From assembly GCA_038231255.1 (NCBI GenBank), contig JBBRLR010000010.1, forward strand, positions 1 to 64,000: 64,000 nt of DNA. The letters are read 5' to 3'. Below are positions 28,626 to 37,507 of this stretch, piece after piece; position 1 is the stretch's first letter; every line of letters begins with the position of its first letter. The notes beneath the pieces are model-generated. The model saw only the letters and a program-made list of their open reading frames with translations, was not told where the DNA came from and made no database searches. This DNA comes from JALYUS01 sp038231255 (GTDB taxonomy: Bacteria; Chloroflexota; Chloroflexia; Thermomicrobiales; JALYUS01). The position numbers were made by a program, and so were the translations under genes.

Positions 28626-29369
28626 ATGGTCATCGAGAGCCGTTCCGACCTCAACGGTCTGCGCCGCGCGAACCGCGCCACGGCCCGCCTGCTCAAACAT
28701 CTCGCCCAGATGGCGAAGCCCGGCGTGACGACGCGCACCCTGGACGGTTTCGCGCGGGCATACATCGCGGACCTCGGTGCGGTCCCCGTCTTCCACACTG
28801 AAGAAGGCTTCCCCGGCGCAATCAATACGTCCGTCAATGACGCCGCGCTGCACGGCGTACCGAACGATGACGCATTACGCGAAGGCGACGTATTGAGCAT
28901 TGATGCGGGGATGCAGCTCGATGGCTACTGCGGCGACGCGACGACCACCGTCGCCATCGGCGCGGTCAGCCCGGAGCGGCAGCGGCTGATCGAGGCGGCG
29001 CGCGGAACGATGCAGGCCGGGATCGCTGCCGCTGTCACCGGCAACCGCGTCGGGGACGTCGGCGCCGCGATGCAGCAGTACGCGGAGTCGCGCGGGTTCG
29101 GCGTTTTCCGCGATTTCACCGGGCACGGCGTCGGCCATGTGATGCATGAAGCGCCCGCGATCCCGTTTGTCGGCAAGGCGGGCACCGGCCTGCTCCTCGC
29201 CGAAGGACAGGTCATCACCATCGAGCCGGTGATCACCGAGCGGTCGTCGCGCTACCGGATTGACCCAGACGGCTGGACGGTGCGCACGACGGACGGCGGC
29301 TATGCCGCACAGTTCGAGCATACCGTGATCGTTACGCGCCGGGGCGCACAAATCCTCAGTCAGGTCTGA
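28626..29369 (+). CDS. map: Type I methionine aminopeptidase
   Basis: Removes the initiator methionine from nascent proteins at the ribosome. 247 residues, the usual length. All five metal ligands are visible: D in LSIDAGMQLDGY, D in GDATTTVAIG, H in FTGHGVGHVMHE, E in ITIEPVITE and E in AQFEHTVIV. The substrate-binding histidine is in NDAALHGVPND (usually NEVVCHGIP; the cysteine is replaced by leucine). ATG 28626 has an AAAGGA-type ribosome site. It is monocistronic and divergent from metX, though both concern methionine. Confidence 0.95.
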   Translation: MVIESRSDLNGLRRANRATARLLKHLAQMAKPGVTTRTLDGFARAYIADLGAVPVFHTEEGFPGAINTSVNDAALHGVPNDDALREGDVLSIDAGMQLDGYCGDATTTVAIGAVSPERQRLIEAARGTMQAGIAAAVTGNRVGDVGAAMQQYAESRGFGVFRDFTGHGVGHVMHEAPAIPFVGKAGTGLLLAEGQVITIEPVITERSSRYRIDPDGWTVRTTDGGYAAQFEHTVIVTRRGAQILSQV

Positions 29370-29374
29370 TCCGA

Positions 29375-29488
29375 TAGGAGCTACGCAATTCGCGAGAGAA
29401 ACCCAGTGGTGGGGGGCTTTAGCCTGCCATAGCGAGACAGGCTAAAGCCCGGCACCACTAGGAAATTGCCCCATCTGCGTAAGTCCTA
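29375..29488. repeat. MITE-like element, copy 1
   Basis: About 114 bases. Ends TAGGAGCTACGCA and TGCGTAAGTCCTA are imperfect inverted repeats. The centre is a hairpin with arms GGGGGGCTTTAGCCTG and CAGGCTAAAGCCC. Closely similar to 41675-41783, including CGCGAGAGAA on the left. No other feature is seen in the map-polA gap. Confidence 0.8.
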
Positions 29489-29619
29489 AGAAGTTCACTA
29501 CGCGACACGGGGAACGTGATTCGCCACTCGCCGTGCATCAATGACCGCCCGATGCCGAAGGTAGTACGCGAGGTCAACCACGCGCCACCTCCATTTGAGC
29601 GAACGCGTTCATCTATCAT

Positions 29620-32418
29620 TCAGAGCAACCGTCCCTGCTGCGCGACGACGGCGATCCGCTTCGCTTCGCGCTCGGCCTGATTGATCGGTTTCAGTTCGTC
29701 CCAGTTCTGGCCGGCCTTCGCCTCGACTTCGAGCGGGACGACGAGTGTGAACGCGCCGGTCATCGCCTCGGTGACGGCTTCGCAGGTGCGCTCCAGTTCG
29801 CTCGCGGGCACTTCCAGCACCAGTTCGTCGTGCACTTGCAGGAGCATCTTGCCGCGCAGGTTATCACGCCGCAGCATCTCGTCCACGCGGATCATCGCCC
29901 GCTTGACGATGTCCGCCGCCGTGCCCTGGATCGGCGCATTCATCGCGGCGCGCTCGGCGGCCTGGCGGACATTCGGATTGCGCGACTGCAACTCCGGGAA
30001 ATAGCGGCGGCGACCGAGCAGAGTGGAGACGTACCCTTTCTCTAATGCTTCCTCGCGGATCGAATCGGTCAACCGCTTCACGCCGGGGAAGCGCTCGAAG
30101 TAGATTTTGATGTAGTCGCGCGCCTTCCCCTGCGAGATGCCCGCGCTGTTCGCGAGACCGAAGGCGCTGATGCCATAGATGATGCCGAAGTTGACCGTCT
30201 TCGCGAGCCGCCGCGTGTCCGGGTCCACCGACTCATACGGCACGTCGAACATCTCCGCCGCAGTCGCGGTGTGGATGTCCCGCCCCTCGCGGAAGGCTTC
30301 CAGGAGCGATTCATCGCGCGAGACGTGGGCGAAGATGCGCAGTTCGATCTGCGAGTAGTCGCAGGCGAGCAGTACCGCCGGTTCGCCGTCAAAGATCGTC
30401 GTTTCCGGTGTATTCCCCGCAACAAAGGCGTGGCGCACCTCGCGCCCAACTTCGGTGCGAATGGGGATATTTTGCAGGTTCGGGTCGGTCGAAGAGAGCC
30501 GCCCTGTCGAGGCGACCGCCTGATTGAACGACGTATGCACGCGCCCCGTTTCCGGGTTGATGAGCAGCGGCAGCGCGTCTACGTATGTACCTTTTAGCTT
30601 CGACAACTGCCGGTATTCGAGAATTTGCTTGACGATCGGGTGCTCCCACTGCAACGGCTCCAGCACATCCGAGGCGGTGCTATAGCCCGTTTTCGTCTTC
30701 TTGCCGTGCGGCAGGCTCAGTTCATCGAAAAGCACCGCGCCCAGTTGCATCGGGGAGTTGATGTTGAACGGATGCTTCGCCAATTCGTAGACATCGGCGG
30801 CGAGCGCGGCCATCTGCTCATCGAGGCGCACGGAGAGCGTGCGGAGGTAATCACCGTCCACCGTGATGCCGGTGCGCTCCATACCTGCGAGGATCGGCAC
30901 GAGCGGTAGTTCGATCTCGTCCAGCAGGTGCAGGATTTCGCGCTTCTGCAAGTCGTCCCGCAGCGGCGAGACAAGGGCATTGGTGCAGTATGCATCGGAG
31001 GCGGCATAGGCGGCGGCTTGCGGCACCGGTACCTGCGCCATCGTGATCTGGTTGCGCCCCGTGCCGATCAAGTCCGTGATGTGCGTCATCTCGATGCCGA
31101 GGCGCGTGAAGGCGAGTTCCTTCAATCCGACCGACGTTTCGCCAAGCAAATATGCGGCGAGCATCGTGTCAAAAACGAGGCCGTTCAGTTCCAGCCCCGC
31201 CCGCTCGAAGGCGAGGATGTCGAACTTCGCATTGTGCGCCACTTTGACAATGTCCGGGTCGGCGAAGACCGGGCCAAGACACTCGCGCACCTCGGGCACG
31301 CTCAGTTGCTCGTCCGCCAGATAATGGCCGACGGGCAGATACCACGCCTCCTTGCCATCCACGGCGAGCGAGATGCCGACCAGCGCGCCCGTCACCGGGT
31401 TCGTGCTCGTTGTCTCAGTGTCGAAGGCGAACGTCCCCGCCTCGCGGAGCCGCGCCGCCAACGCAGGCAAATCCGCCGCCTTCGTTACTGTCGTAACGAT
31501 ATGGTCGTGGTCGCCGTGGTTCGTGCTCTTCTGCGCCGAGACGTGCTCGGGCAACTTCGTCAGCAGGGAACGGAACTCCAACTCGCGGAACAGGCTGACG
31601 ACTTTTTCGCGGTCGTACTCGTGCGTCCGGCACGCTTCGAGGTCGAGCTGAAGGTCAACGTCCGTCACAATTGTCGTCAGCACCTTGCTCTTCAGGGCAT
31701 CCTCGTACTGCGACGTGATGAGGTCGCGGATGCGCGGGGGCATGATCTCGTCGAAATGATCGCGCCAGTTTTCGAGCGGGCCGAGTTGCTTGAGGAGCGC
31801 GGTCGCGCTCTTCTCGCCGATTCCCTTGACGCCGGGGATGTTGTCGCTCTTGTCGCCGACGAGCGCCTTATAATCAGCGACGAGCGGCGGCGCGAAGCCG
31901 TATCGCTCGACGGTCTTCGCCATATCGTAGATACGGAAGTCCGAAAAGCGATTCTGCACGCCGGGCAGCACGACGCTCACGCCGTCGTCCGAGACGAGTT
32001 GCAGCGTGTCCGTGTCGCCTGTGACGATATACGTTTCGACCCCTTCGCGCGCCGCGACCCGGCCGAGCGTGCCGATCACATCGTCCGCCTCGTAGCCGGG
32101 AATCATGAAGATCGGGATGTTAAGGGCCTCGACGACCTCCTTGACGCGCTCCTGCTGCTGCCGCATCTCATTCGGCATTGGCGGACGGTGCGCCTTATAG
32201 GTGGCGAGCAGGTCGTCGCGGAATGAGCCGCCCTTATCGAAGGCGACGACGATGTACGCTGGCGAAAAGGCGCGCAGTGCGTCGAGCATCATCGCGGTGA
32301 ACCCAAAGGTCGCGTTGACAAGTTCGCCGGACGAGGTCGCCATCGTCTGCGGCAGCGCAAAGAAGGCGCGATACAGGAGGGCGTGGCCGTCAATCAGGAC
32401 GATTCGTTCTTTTGCCAC
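29620..32418 (-). CDS. polA: DNA polymerase I
   Basis: 932 residues, full length. An N-terminal 5'-3' exonuclease (FEN-like) starts KERIVLIDGHALLYRAFFAL and includes YEADDVIGTLGR and DKSDNIPGVKGIGEKSA. A central DEDD-type 3'-5' exonuclease has FAFDTETTSTNP, so proofreading may be retained. The polymerase domain shows LLACDYSQIELRIFAHVS (motif A), RRLAKTVNFGIIYG (motif B) and LLQVHDELVLEVP (motif C). It acts in repair and Okazaki maturation. GTG 32418 follows AAGGAG at seven bases. Downstream is a MITE-like repeat, upstream a perfect palindrome. Confidence 0.97.
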   Translation of the reverse strand: MAKERIVLIDGHALLYRAFFALPQTMATSSGELVNATFGFTAMMLDALRAFSPAYIVVAFDKGGSFRDDLLATYKAHRPPMPNEMRQQQERVKEVVEALNIPIFMIPGYEADDVIGTLGRVAAREGVETYIVTGDTDTLQLVSDDGVSVVLPGVQNRFSDFRIYDMAKTVERYGFAPPLVADYKALVGDKSDNIPGVKGIGEKSATALLKQLGPLENWRDHFDEIMPPRIRDLITSQYEDALKSKVLTTIVTDVDLQLDLEACRTHEYDREKVVSLFRELEFRSLLTKLPEHVSAQKSTNHGDHDHIVTTVTKAADLPALAARLREAGTFAFDTETTSTNPVTGALVGISLAVDGKEAWYLPVGHYLADEQLSVPEVRECLGPVFADPDIVKVAHNAKFDILAFERAGLELNGLVFDTMLAAYLLGETSVGLKELAFTRLGIEMTHITDLIGTGRNQITMAQVPVPQAAAYAASDAYCTNALVSPLRDDLQKREILHLLDEIELPLVPILAGMERTGITVDGDYLRTLSVRLDEQMAALAADVYELAKHPFNINSPMQLGAVLFDELSLPHGKKTKTGYSTASDVLEPLQWEHPIVKQILEYRQLSKLKGTYVDALPLLINPETGRVHTSFNQAVASTGRLSSTDPNLQNIPIRTEVGREVRHAFVAGNTPETTIFDGEPAVLLACDYSQIELRIFAHVSRDESLLEAFREGRDIHTATAAEMFDVPYESVDPDTRRLAKTVNFGIIYGISAFGLANSAGISQGKARDYIKIYFERFPGVKRLTDSIREEALEKGYVSTLLGRRRYFPELQSRNPNVRQAAERAAMNAPIQGTAADIVKRAMIRVDEMLRRDNLRGKMLLQVHDELVLEVPASELERTCEAVTEAMTGAFTLVVPLEVEAKAGQNWDELKPINQAEREAKRIAVVAQQGRLL

Positions 32419-32433
32419 GTCGCTCTCCTTTTT

Positions 32434-32492
32434 GAGGACGAAGGACTGAGGACTAAGACGGCATCCAACTTAGTCCTCAGTCCTTCGTCCTC
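32434..32492. repeat. Perfect 24-bp inverted repeat of GGAC heptamers
   Basis: Arms consist of GGACGAA, GGACTGA and GGACTAA units, with an exact complement after an 11-base loop. Lies between the bifunctional nuclease gene and polA. No T-run, so not a typical terminator. Confidence 0.9.
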
Positions 32493-32494
32493 TC

Positions 32495-33019
32495 TCAATT
32501 GCCTTCTTTTTTCTCGTCCGGGAAGTCGAGACCGTTGATAAAACTGCGGAAGGAGTTAAGCTTCTCGTCGTCGGGGGACGGCTTCGGCTTCGCTTCTCCG
32601 TCGGCTTCCTCCTCGTCCTCACCGAAAAGGACGCCTGCCTTCTCCATTACGACCTCGTCCACGAAGATCGGCACCTTGGTCCGCACGGCGAGGGCGATGG
32701 CATCGGAGGGGCGGGAATCAATTTCCACCTGCCGCCCAGCCGCCTCGATGACGATGGTGGCGTAGAAGACATCGTCGCGCAGGCCGGTGACGAGGATGCG
32801 CCGAACGCGCCCGCCGAGGTCGCCAATGATATTCTTCATGATGTCATAGGGGAGTGGCCGGGCCGCCTCGACCCCCTGCAACTCCATCGCAATCGCCTCG
32901 GCCTCGAAATGCCCGATCCAGATAGGGAGGTAGCGCTCGCCCTCCAGTTCCTTGAGGATGACGACGCGCTGGCTCGTGACGAGGCTGACGCGGATAGATT
33001 CGACGACTGATTCGATCAT
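32495..33019 (-). CDS. Bifunctional nuclease family protein (DUF151)
   Basis: About 174 residues. The DUF151 core is complete: VVILKELEGERYLPIWIGHF, EAEAIAMELQG, RPLPYDIMKNIIGDLGG and DSRPSDAIALAVRTKVPIFV. Family members have DNase/RNase activity in plants and bacteria. The C-terminal tail is acidic and lysine-rich (GEDEEEADGEAKPKPSPDDE). ATG 33019 is chosen because homology begins there. Located between parA and polA on the same strand, but spaced by more than 100 bases on each side from its neighbours or repeats. Confidence 0.9.
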   Translation of the reverse strand: MIESVVESIRVSLVTSQRVVILKELEGERYLPIWIGHFEAEAIAMELQGVEAARPLPYDIMKNIIGDLGGRVRRILVTGLRDDVFYATIVIEAAGRQVEIDSRPSDAIALAVRTKVPIFVDEVVMEKAGVLFGEDEEEADGEAKPKPSPDDEKLNSFRSFINGLDFPDEKKEGN

Positions 33020-33166
33020 CTGGCGCACGCCTTTCGCGGCAGGCTTTCGGTGCGGAATATCCCGGTACGGCGCGATGCGGATACATGCGGAAATTCGTCC
33101 TCCATGCAGCGAACCAACGCCTTGTTTTCGCTCCGATTGTACCGCCATCGCCCGAATCGGGCAACG

Positions 33167-33973
33167 TCATCGCGCTCCAGCCACTACCGGGGAGAGCGTA
33201 GCCGCAACGCGCTCCAGGAGTTCGTCCGCCAATTCCCGATACGCCTGCGCGCCCCGCCCGGAAGAGTCGTATTCGGTGATCGCCTGCCCGTACGACGGCG
33301 CTTCCGCGAGGCGGACAGTGCGCGGTACGACGCTCTTGAAGATGCGCGTCGGGAAGAAACGGCGGACCTCCGCGACGACTTGCGGCGCGAGCCGGGTGCG
33401 CGCGTCGTACATCGTCATGATAACGCCCGTCACATCCAGCGTCGGATTGACGGTGCGCTTGACACGATCCACCGTCTGCACCAGTTGCAGTAGCCCTTCA
33501 AGGGCGAGGAATTCGCACTGGATCGGGATGAGAACGCCGTGCGCGGCGGTCAGCGCATTGACGGTGAGCAGGCCGAGCGAGGGCGGGCAATCCACGAAGA
33601 TGAAATCGTAGGATTCAGCAACCGTCCCGAGCGCGGCGCGCAGGTAGGTTTCGCGCCGGGGCAGGTCCACCAGTTCGATCTCCGCCGCTGCAAGGACACT
33701 CGTGCTCGGCAGGAGATCGAGATGCGGCACGCGCGTTGGCCGGATCACTTCGGCGGCGGGCGCTTCGTTGAGCAGCACGTCGTAGAGCGTCGTCAGCATC
33801 GCCGCCTTATCCATGCCGAGGCTGCTGGAAGCGTTCCCTTGCGGATCGGTGTCCACCAAAAGGACACGCCGCCCTTTCGCCGCAACGCACGCCGCGAGAT
33901 TAACGGCGGTCGTCGTCTTGCCGACGCCACCCTTCTGATTCGACACCGCGAAAATTCGCGCGCCCCCGCCCAT
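33167..33973 (-). CDS. ParA/Soj-family ATPase
   Basis: About 268 residues. Deviant Walker A motif SNQKGGVGKTTTAVNLAA with the signature lysine, then LLVDTDPQGNASSSLG (Walker A') and FIFVDCPPSLGLLTVNAL (Walker B). These place it with chromosomal ParA/Soj proteins that partition DNA with ParB. No parB is adjacent, which is unusual for a chromosomal partition locus; it may act elsewhere. ATG 33973 fits GGAAG spacing better than the upstream GTG 33979. Confidence 0.88.
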   Translation of the reverse strand: MGGGARIFAVSNQKGGVGKTTTAVNLAACVAAKGRRVLLVDTDPQGNASSSLGMDKAAMLTTLYDVLLNEAPAAEVIRPTRVPHLDLLPSTSVLAAAEIELVDLPRRETYLRAALGTVAESYDFIFVDCPPSLGLLTVNALTAAHGVLIPIQCEFLALEGLLQLVQTVDRVKRTVNPTLDVTGVIMTMYDARTRLAPQVVAEVRRFFPTRIFKSVVPRTVRLAEAPSYGQAITEYDSSGRGAQAYRELADELLERVAATLSPVVAGAR

Positions 33974-34061
33974 ACACACCGCTTCCGAACACCCGTACGA
34001 ACACTGCCGCGAGTGTAGCGCGATGGCCGGGGGAGTGCAACGGGGAGGGGAACCTCACCCT

Positions 34062-34775
34062 TTACGCCACCGCAGATCGATTCTCGGCGCGGAACATGTA
34101 GCCGATGCCGCGCACGGTATGGATGTATGTCGGGGCGGCGGGGTTGGATTCGATCTTCGCGCGCACGCGGCGGATATACACATCCACGCGGTTGCCGAAG
34201 TCGTCGCAGTCGTAGCCCCAGGTCCGCTCGATCAGCGCCTCGCGGGTGATGACGCCGTTGGCGTTGCGCATCAGGCACTCGAGAATCTTCATCTCGGTCG
34301 GCGTGAGCAGGACAGGGGGTCGGCCCGGCGCGGAGAATGCCAAGTCGCCGAGGTCGAGGCAAATCTCGCCCACTTTGATGACGGAGCCGTAGACATTCCG
34401 CTCGACGCGGTGATAGCGACGCAGCACTGCCTGGATGCGCGCCAGGAGTTCGGTCGGCTCGAACGGCTTCGCGACATAATCGTCCGCACCGTGCTCGAAG
34501 CCTTCCACTTTGTCGCTCACATGCGAGCGCCCGCTGAGGAAAATGATCGGTATGTCGGGGTGCGCGTCGCGCATCTCTTTCGCGACGACATAACCGTCCA
34601 CATGCGGCAGCGTGATGTCGAGCAGGACAAGGTCAATCGCGTTATTGTGCAGGAACGCGCTCGCGCCGCGCGGGTCCGCGAGGACGGTGATCGAATACCC
34701 CGCATCAGCGAGCAGAAACGTCAGCAATTTACCGATGAGGGGATCGTCGTCAATAAGTAAAATGTGCGTGTTCAT
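34062..34775 (-). CDS. OmpR/PhoB-family response regulator
   Basis: 237 residues. Receiver domain: acidic pocket ILLIDDDPLIGK, phospho-acceptor Asp in LVLLDITLPHVDGY, Thr/Ser position IIFLSGRSH, and Lys in YVAKPFEPTELLAR. Winged-helix output domain: LLTPTEMKILECLMR, VDVYIRRVRAKIES and IHTVRGIGYMF. No histidine kinase is adjacent, so it is an orphan. AGGGAA precedes ATG 34775. The spacer to the amidohydrolase (34776-35060) shows no repeat or hairpin and presumably holds both divergent promoters. Confidence 0.92.
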   Translation of the reverse strand: MNTHILLIDDDPLIGKLLTFLLADAGYSITVLADPRGASAFLHNNAIDLVLLDITLPHVDGYVVAKEMRDAHPDIPIIFLSGRSHVSDKVEGFEHGADDYVAKPFEPTELLARIQAVLRRYHRVERNVYGSVIKVGEICLDLGDLAFSAPGRPPVLLTPTEMKILECLMRNANGVITREALIERTWGYDCDDFGNRVDVYIRRVRAKIESNPAAPTYIHTVRGIGYMFRAENRSAVA

Positions 34776-35060
34776 TTGTCGTTTCCCTGTATGGTCCAGC
34801 GCATCGCGGCCTTTTCCTTCCCGTACGTGCCCATGCCCCATATGACACTGACACCACGTCTCCCCTTCCATGGACGATAATGCATCCCTATCCTGACATT
34901 TATTTCTGATCTACAGCCCTCAAGTATGACAGCTTTGTCACTTGGTCTCGGCTCCCACCTTCCGGCCTGTTATTCGGCAGTTCGCGGCGCGGAGGGGAAC
35001 GGAGCATGTACACTACCGATCAACGACGACCGCGCCAGGGTGAAGGAGGGAGATGCACCG

Positions 35061-35921
35061 ATGCAAACCGCCAGTCGAGGGCTGATCGTGGATACGCACA
35101 TGCATGTCTGGAAGATTGACCCGCCACGCTATACGCTCGAACAAACGCTCACGGATGTCCCGCTACCAACGGAGGATGCGCCGATCGAGGACCTGCTCGC
35201 CGACAACGCGGCGGCGGGCGTCGCGCATACCGTCCTCGTGCAGCCGAGCACATCCGGGTGGAACAACCGCTACGTCGTCGAGAGCGCGGCGGCGCACCCG
35301 CGCCTCTTCGCGGCGCACGGGCTGATTGATCCCAATTCGCGGACGAACGCCGCCGATCTGCGCGAATGGATGGCGGCGGGCATGGCCGGTTTCCGGTTCA
35401 ACATGGTGCGCGACCGTGACCCGGCATGGGTGAACGCGCCGCGCAACCACGCCCTCTGGGAGACGGCGCAGGAACTCGGGGCGGTGATCAATGTGCAGAT
35501 GCACCCACCCCAGGCGTGGCGGCTCCTCGAGATCGCCGGTCGCTATCCCGGCGTCAAGGTGATCGTGGACCATCTCGGCAAGCCGGACATCGCCGAGCCG
35601 CCGCCGTACGCGCAGTTCGCGCAGGTCCTCGCGCTCGCCGATCTGCCGAACACCTACGTCAAGGTTTCCGCGCTCTCGCTCGCCTCGCGCACCAGGGAAT
35701 ACCCGTACCGCGATGTCTTTCCCTGGGTGAAGATGCTTTACGAGGCGTTCGGCCCGTCGCGGCTTCTCTGGGGCACCGGCTATCCCGGTGTGCGCCGCGC
35801 CCTACCGCTCGATAAGGAACTAGCGATCATCACGCAGCACCTCCCCTTCCTGCTCGAAGACGACAAGCAGTGGATCCTCGGTCGCACGGCGATGACCATC
35901 TGGCCCTTCGAAACACGCTGA
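35061..35921 (+). CDS. Amidohydrolase 2 family (metal-dependent TIM-barrel hydrolase)
   Basis: About 286 residues. The N-terminal metal site is VDTHMHVWK, followed by AGMAGFRFNMV, IVDHLGKPD (metal-ligand His) and LLWGTGYPGV near the C-terminus. In this family the last motif is usually WGSDYP or WGTDWP, with an aspartate; here it is glycine, which would remove the general base unless another residue replaces it. Substrates are often lactones or decarboxylated acids. AGGAGG lies 11 bases upstream of ATG 35061. Single gene, followed by a dispersed palindrome. Confidence 0.8.
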   Translation: MQTASRGLIVDTHMHVWKIDPPRYTLEQTLTDVPLPTEDAPIEDLLADNAAAGVAHTVLVQPSTSGWNNRYVVESAAAHPRLFAAHGLIDPNSRTNAADLREWMAAGMAGFRFNMVRDRDPAWVNAPRNHALWETAQELGAVINVQMHPPQAWRLLEIAGRYPGVKVIVDHLGKPDIAEPPPYAQFAQVLALADLPNTYVKVSALSLASRTREYPYRDVFPWVKMLYEAFGPSRLLWGTGYPGVRRALPLDKELAIITQHLPFLLEDDKQWILGRTAMTIWPFETR

Positions 35922-35924
35922 GGC

Positions 35925-36056
35925 GAAACCGGGGAGAACCGCAAAGGACGCAAAGAAGAAAGAGGGAAGAGAAATAAGAAAATGAGAATGGAATCTTCTT
36001 TCTCACTCTTTGCGCTCTTTGCGTCCTTTGCGCCTTTGCGATTCTCCCTGGCTTCA
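35925..36056. repeat. Dispersed palindrome, GCAAAGGAC-type arms
   Basis: Left arm GAAACCGGGGAGAACCGCAA then AGGACGCAAAG; right arm the near complement ending GCGATTCTCCCTGGCTTC. Begins four bases after the amidohydrolase stop. Confidence 0.9.
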
Positions 36057-36145
36057 CCTCTCTAGCACCAGGATGTGTTTGCCACTATACTGGCGTGTGT
36101 TCGTACACAGTGGGAGGGTGGCTATCGCAGGGAAGGGGCGGGTAC

Positions 36146-36700
36146 GTGCAGACCGAACGCCGCGAGACGGGCAAAAACGAGACGGACGAATCCAAAACGA
36201 TTGACGAACATCCTGCATTGAAACAGGAGCATAGTCGGCAATCGGAAGCGGTACGGCGCGCTATCACGCCGTGGTTGAGCGGCGCGGACACACTCGTCTA
36301 TGTTCTCGTCGGCATCGTCTTTCTCGCGGGCGCATTGGCGATGCTTGGCTACACCGTGTACACCTTCATCGGGCATTTCAACGACGATTTTCCGCAGGCG
36401 ATCATTACGCTTGTCAACGACCTGCTACTCGTGATGATTATTATGGAGGTCTTGCGCACCGTGCTTTCGTACATCGAGGAACGTGGCGCGTCGCTCCGTC
36501 CGTTCCTCTTCATCGGCGCGATCTCTGCGACCCGGCGCATCCTCGCCATCGGCGCGGAAGCGACGATCACCGATCAACAGAAGCCCAGCATCCCGCACGA
36601 AGAGTTCATGCGCCGTCTCGTAGACCTCGGCGTCAACGCCTGTGTTATCCTCGCGATCGTCATCGCACTCTTCCTGCTTTCCCTGCGCGATGCATCGTAA
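36146..36700 (+). CDS. Phosphate-starvation-inducible PsiE-family membrane protein
   Basis: About 184 residues. A charged N-terminal segment precedes four membrane helices (TLVYVLVGIVFLAGALAMLG, LVNDLLLVMIIMEVLRTVLS, FLFIGAISATRRILAIGAEA, VNACVILAIVIALFLLSL). The block FLFIGAISATRRILAIGAE is characteristic of the PsiE family. The GTG start at 36146 has GGAAGGGG upstream; the same frame has a GTG-type alternative further upstream. Function of PsiE is unknown. Confidence 0.8.
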   Translation: MQTERRETGKNETDESKTIDEHPALKQEHSRQSEAVRRAITPWLSGADTLVYVLVGIVFLAGALAMLGYTVYTFIGHFNDDFPQAIITLVNDLLLVMIIMEVLRTVLSYIEERGASLRPFLFIGAISATRRILAIGAEATITDQQKPSIPHEEFMRRLVDLGVNACVILAIVIALFLLSLRDAS

Positions 36701-36742
36701 CATGACGGCGGCGCTATCTCACAGGCGCGTGCCCACGGGCGC

Positions 36743-37495
36743 TTATGACGGACTCGCGGCGCGCAACCGGCGCGCGGACAGCGCCGGGAAGGGCGCTTCG
36801 GATTCCGCCAACTCCGCGATCACCGCTTCGTAATCGTAGGCGACGCGCCGGTGCGTGACCTGCCAGTGGTCGCCGTCCCACGCAACAAGCGCGTACGCCG
36901 CGCGGTGATCGCCATCGAAGGGGAAGCCGGACGCGCCGATGGATGCGACGCGCCAGCCGCGCACCATGCCCGCCGAGGCGTAATGAATGTGCCCGTAGAG
37001 GATCAGATCGGCCCGCGCATCGCCGATCATCGCCGTCGCCTCGTCTTCCGACGTAATCTGTTGATCGGTCGCCCCGGGCCGCAATTGCACAATCAACGTC
37101 GCGTTCACATCCGTCGGCGTCGCGTGGACGATCAACAGGTCATCTTCCGGCGATCTGCCGCCGGGTGGCGTGATGCGATGCTCGAAGGGCAGCGACGCGA
37201 GATAAGCGGCACCATCCGCCCCGATCCGCTCGCGTACCCACCGTACGCCCGGATCGTTCGCCATCGGGCTGTTGGCATCGGTGAAGAACCGGTCCGTGTT
37301 GCCGTAGATCGTCGGGACGTTTTGCTCACGCACCCGCGCCAGCGACTCCGCCGGGCGCGGCCCGTTCAAGACGAGATCGCCCGCAATCACGAGCGCGTCG
37401 TATCGCTGCGTCGCGAGCGCCGCGAGCGCGGCGTTGAACCCGGCGAGATTGCCGTGAATGTCCGATAGCACCGCAACGGTGTACTGGTGCGCCAT
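36743..37495 (-). CDS. Metallophosphoesterase (YfcE/MJ0936-like)
   Basis: 250 residues of the calcineurin-like phosphodiesterase fold. Metal ligands are visible as LSDIHGNLAGF, VIAGDLVLNGP, IYGNTDRFF, LIVHATPTDV and LILYGHIHYA. Such proteins hydrolyse phosphodiesters or nucleotides in the cytosol. The gene is 12 bases downstream of the PAP2-like gene on the same strand and likely co-transcribed with it. Confidence 0.9.
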   Translation of the reverse strand: MAHQYTVAVLSDIHGNLAGFNAALAALATQRYDALVIAGDLVLNGPRPAESLARVREQNVPTIYGNTDRFFTDANSPMANDPGVRWVRERIGADGAAYLASLPFEHRITPPGGRSPEDDLLIVHATPTDVNATLIVQLRPGATDQQITSEDEATAMIGDARADLILYGHIHYASAGMVRGWRVASIGASGFPFDGDHRAAYALVAWDGDHWQVTHRRVAYDYEAVIAELAESEAPFPALSARRLRAASPS

Positions 37496-37507
37496 CTCGC
37501 ATCCCTC

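Noticed and set aside
29489..29619. Short minus-strand frame in the map-polA spacer
   Set aside because: About 50 codons without start signal, motif or ribosome site; likely chance.
32434..32492. Intrinsic terminator
   Set aside because: The 24-bp arms are perfect but no T-run follows on either strand, and the 7-bp periodicity ties it to the repeat family.
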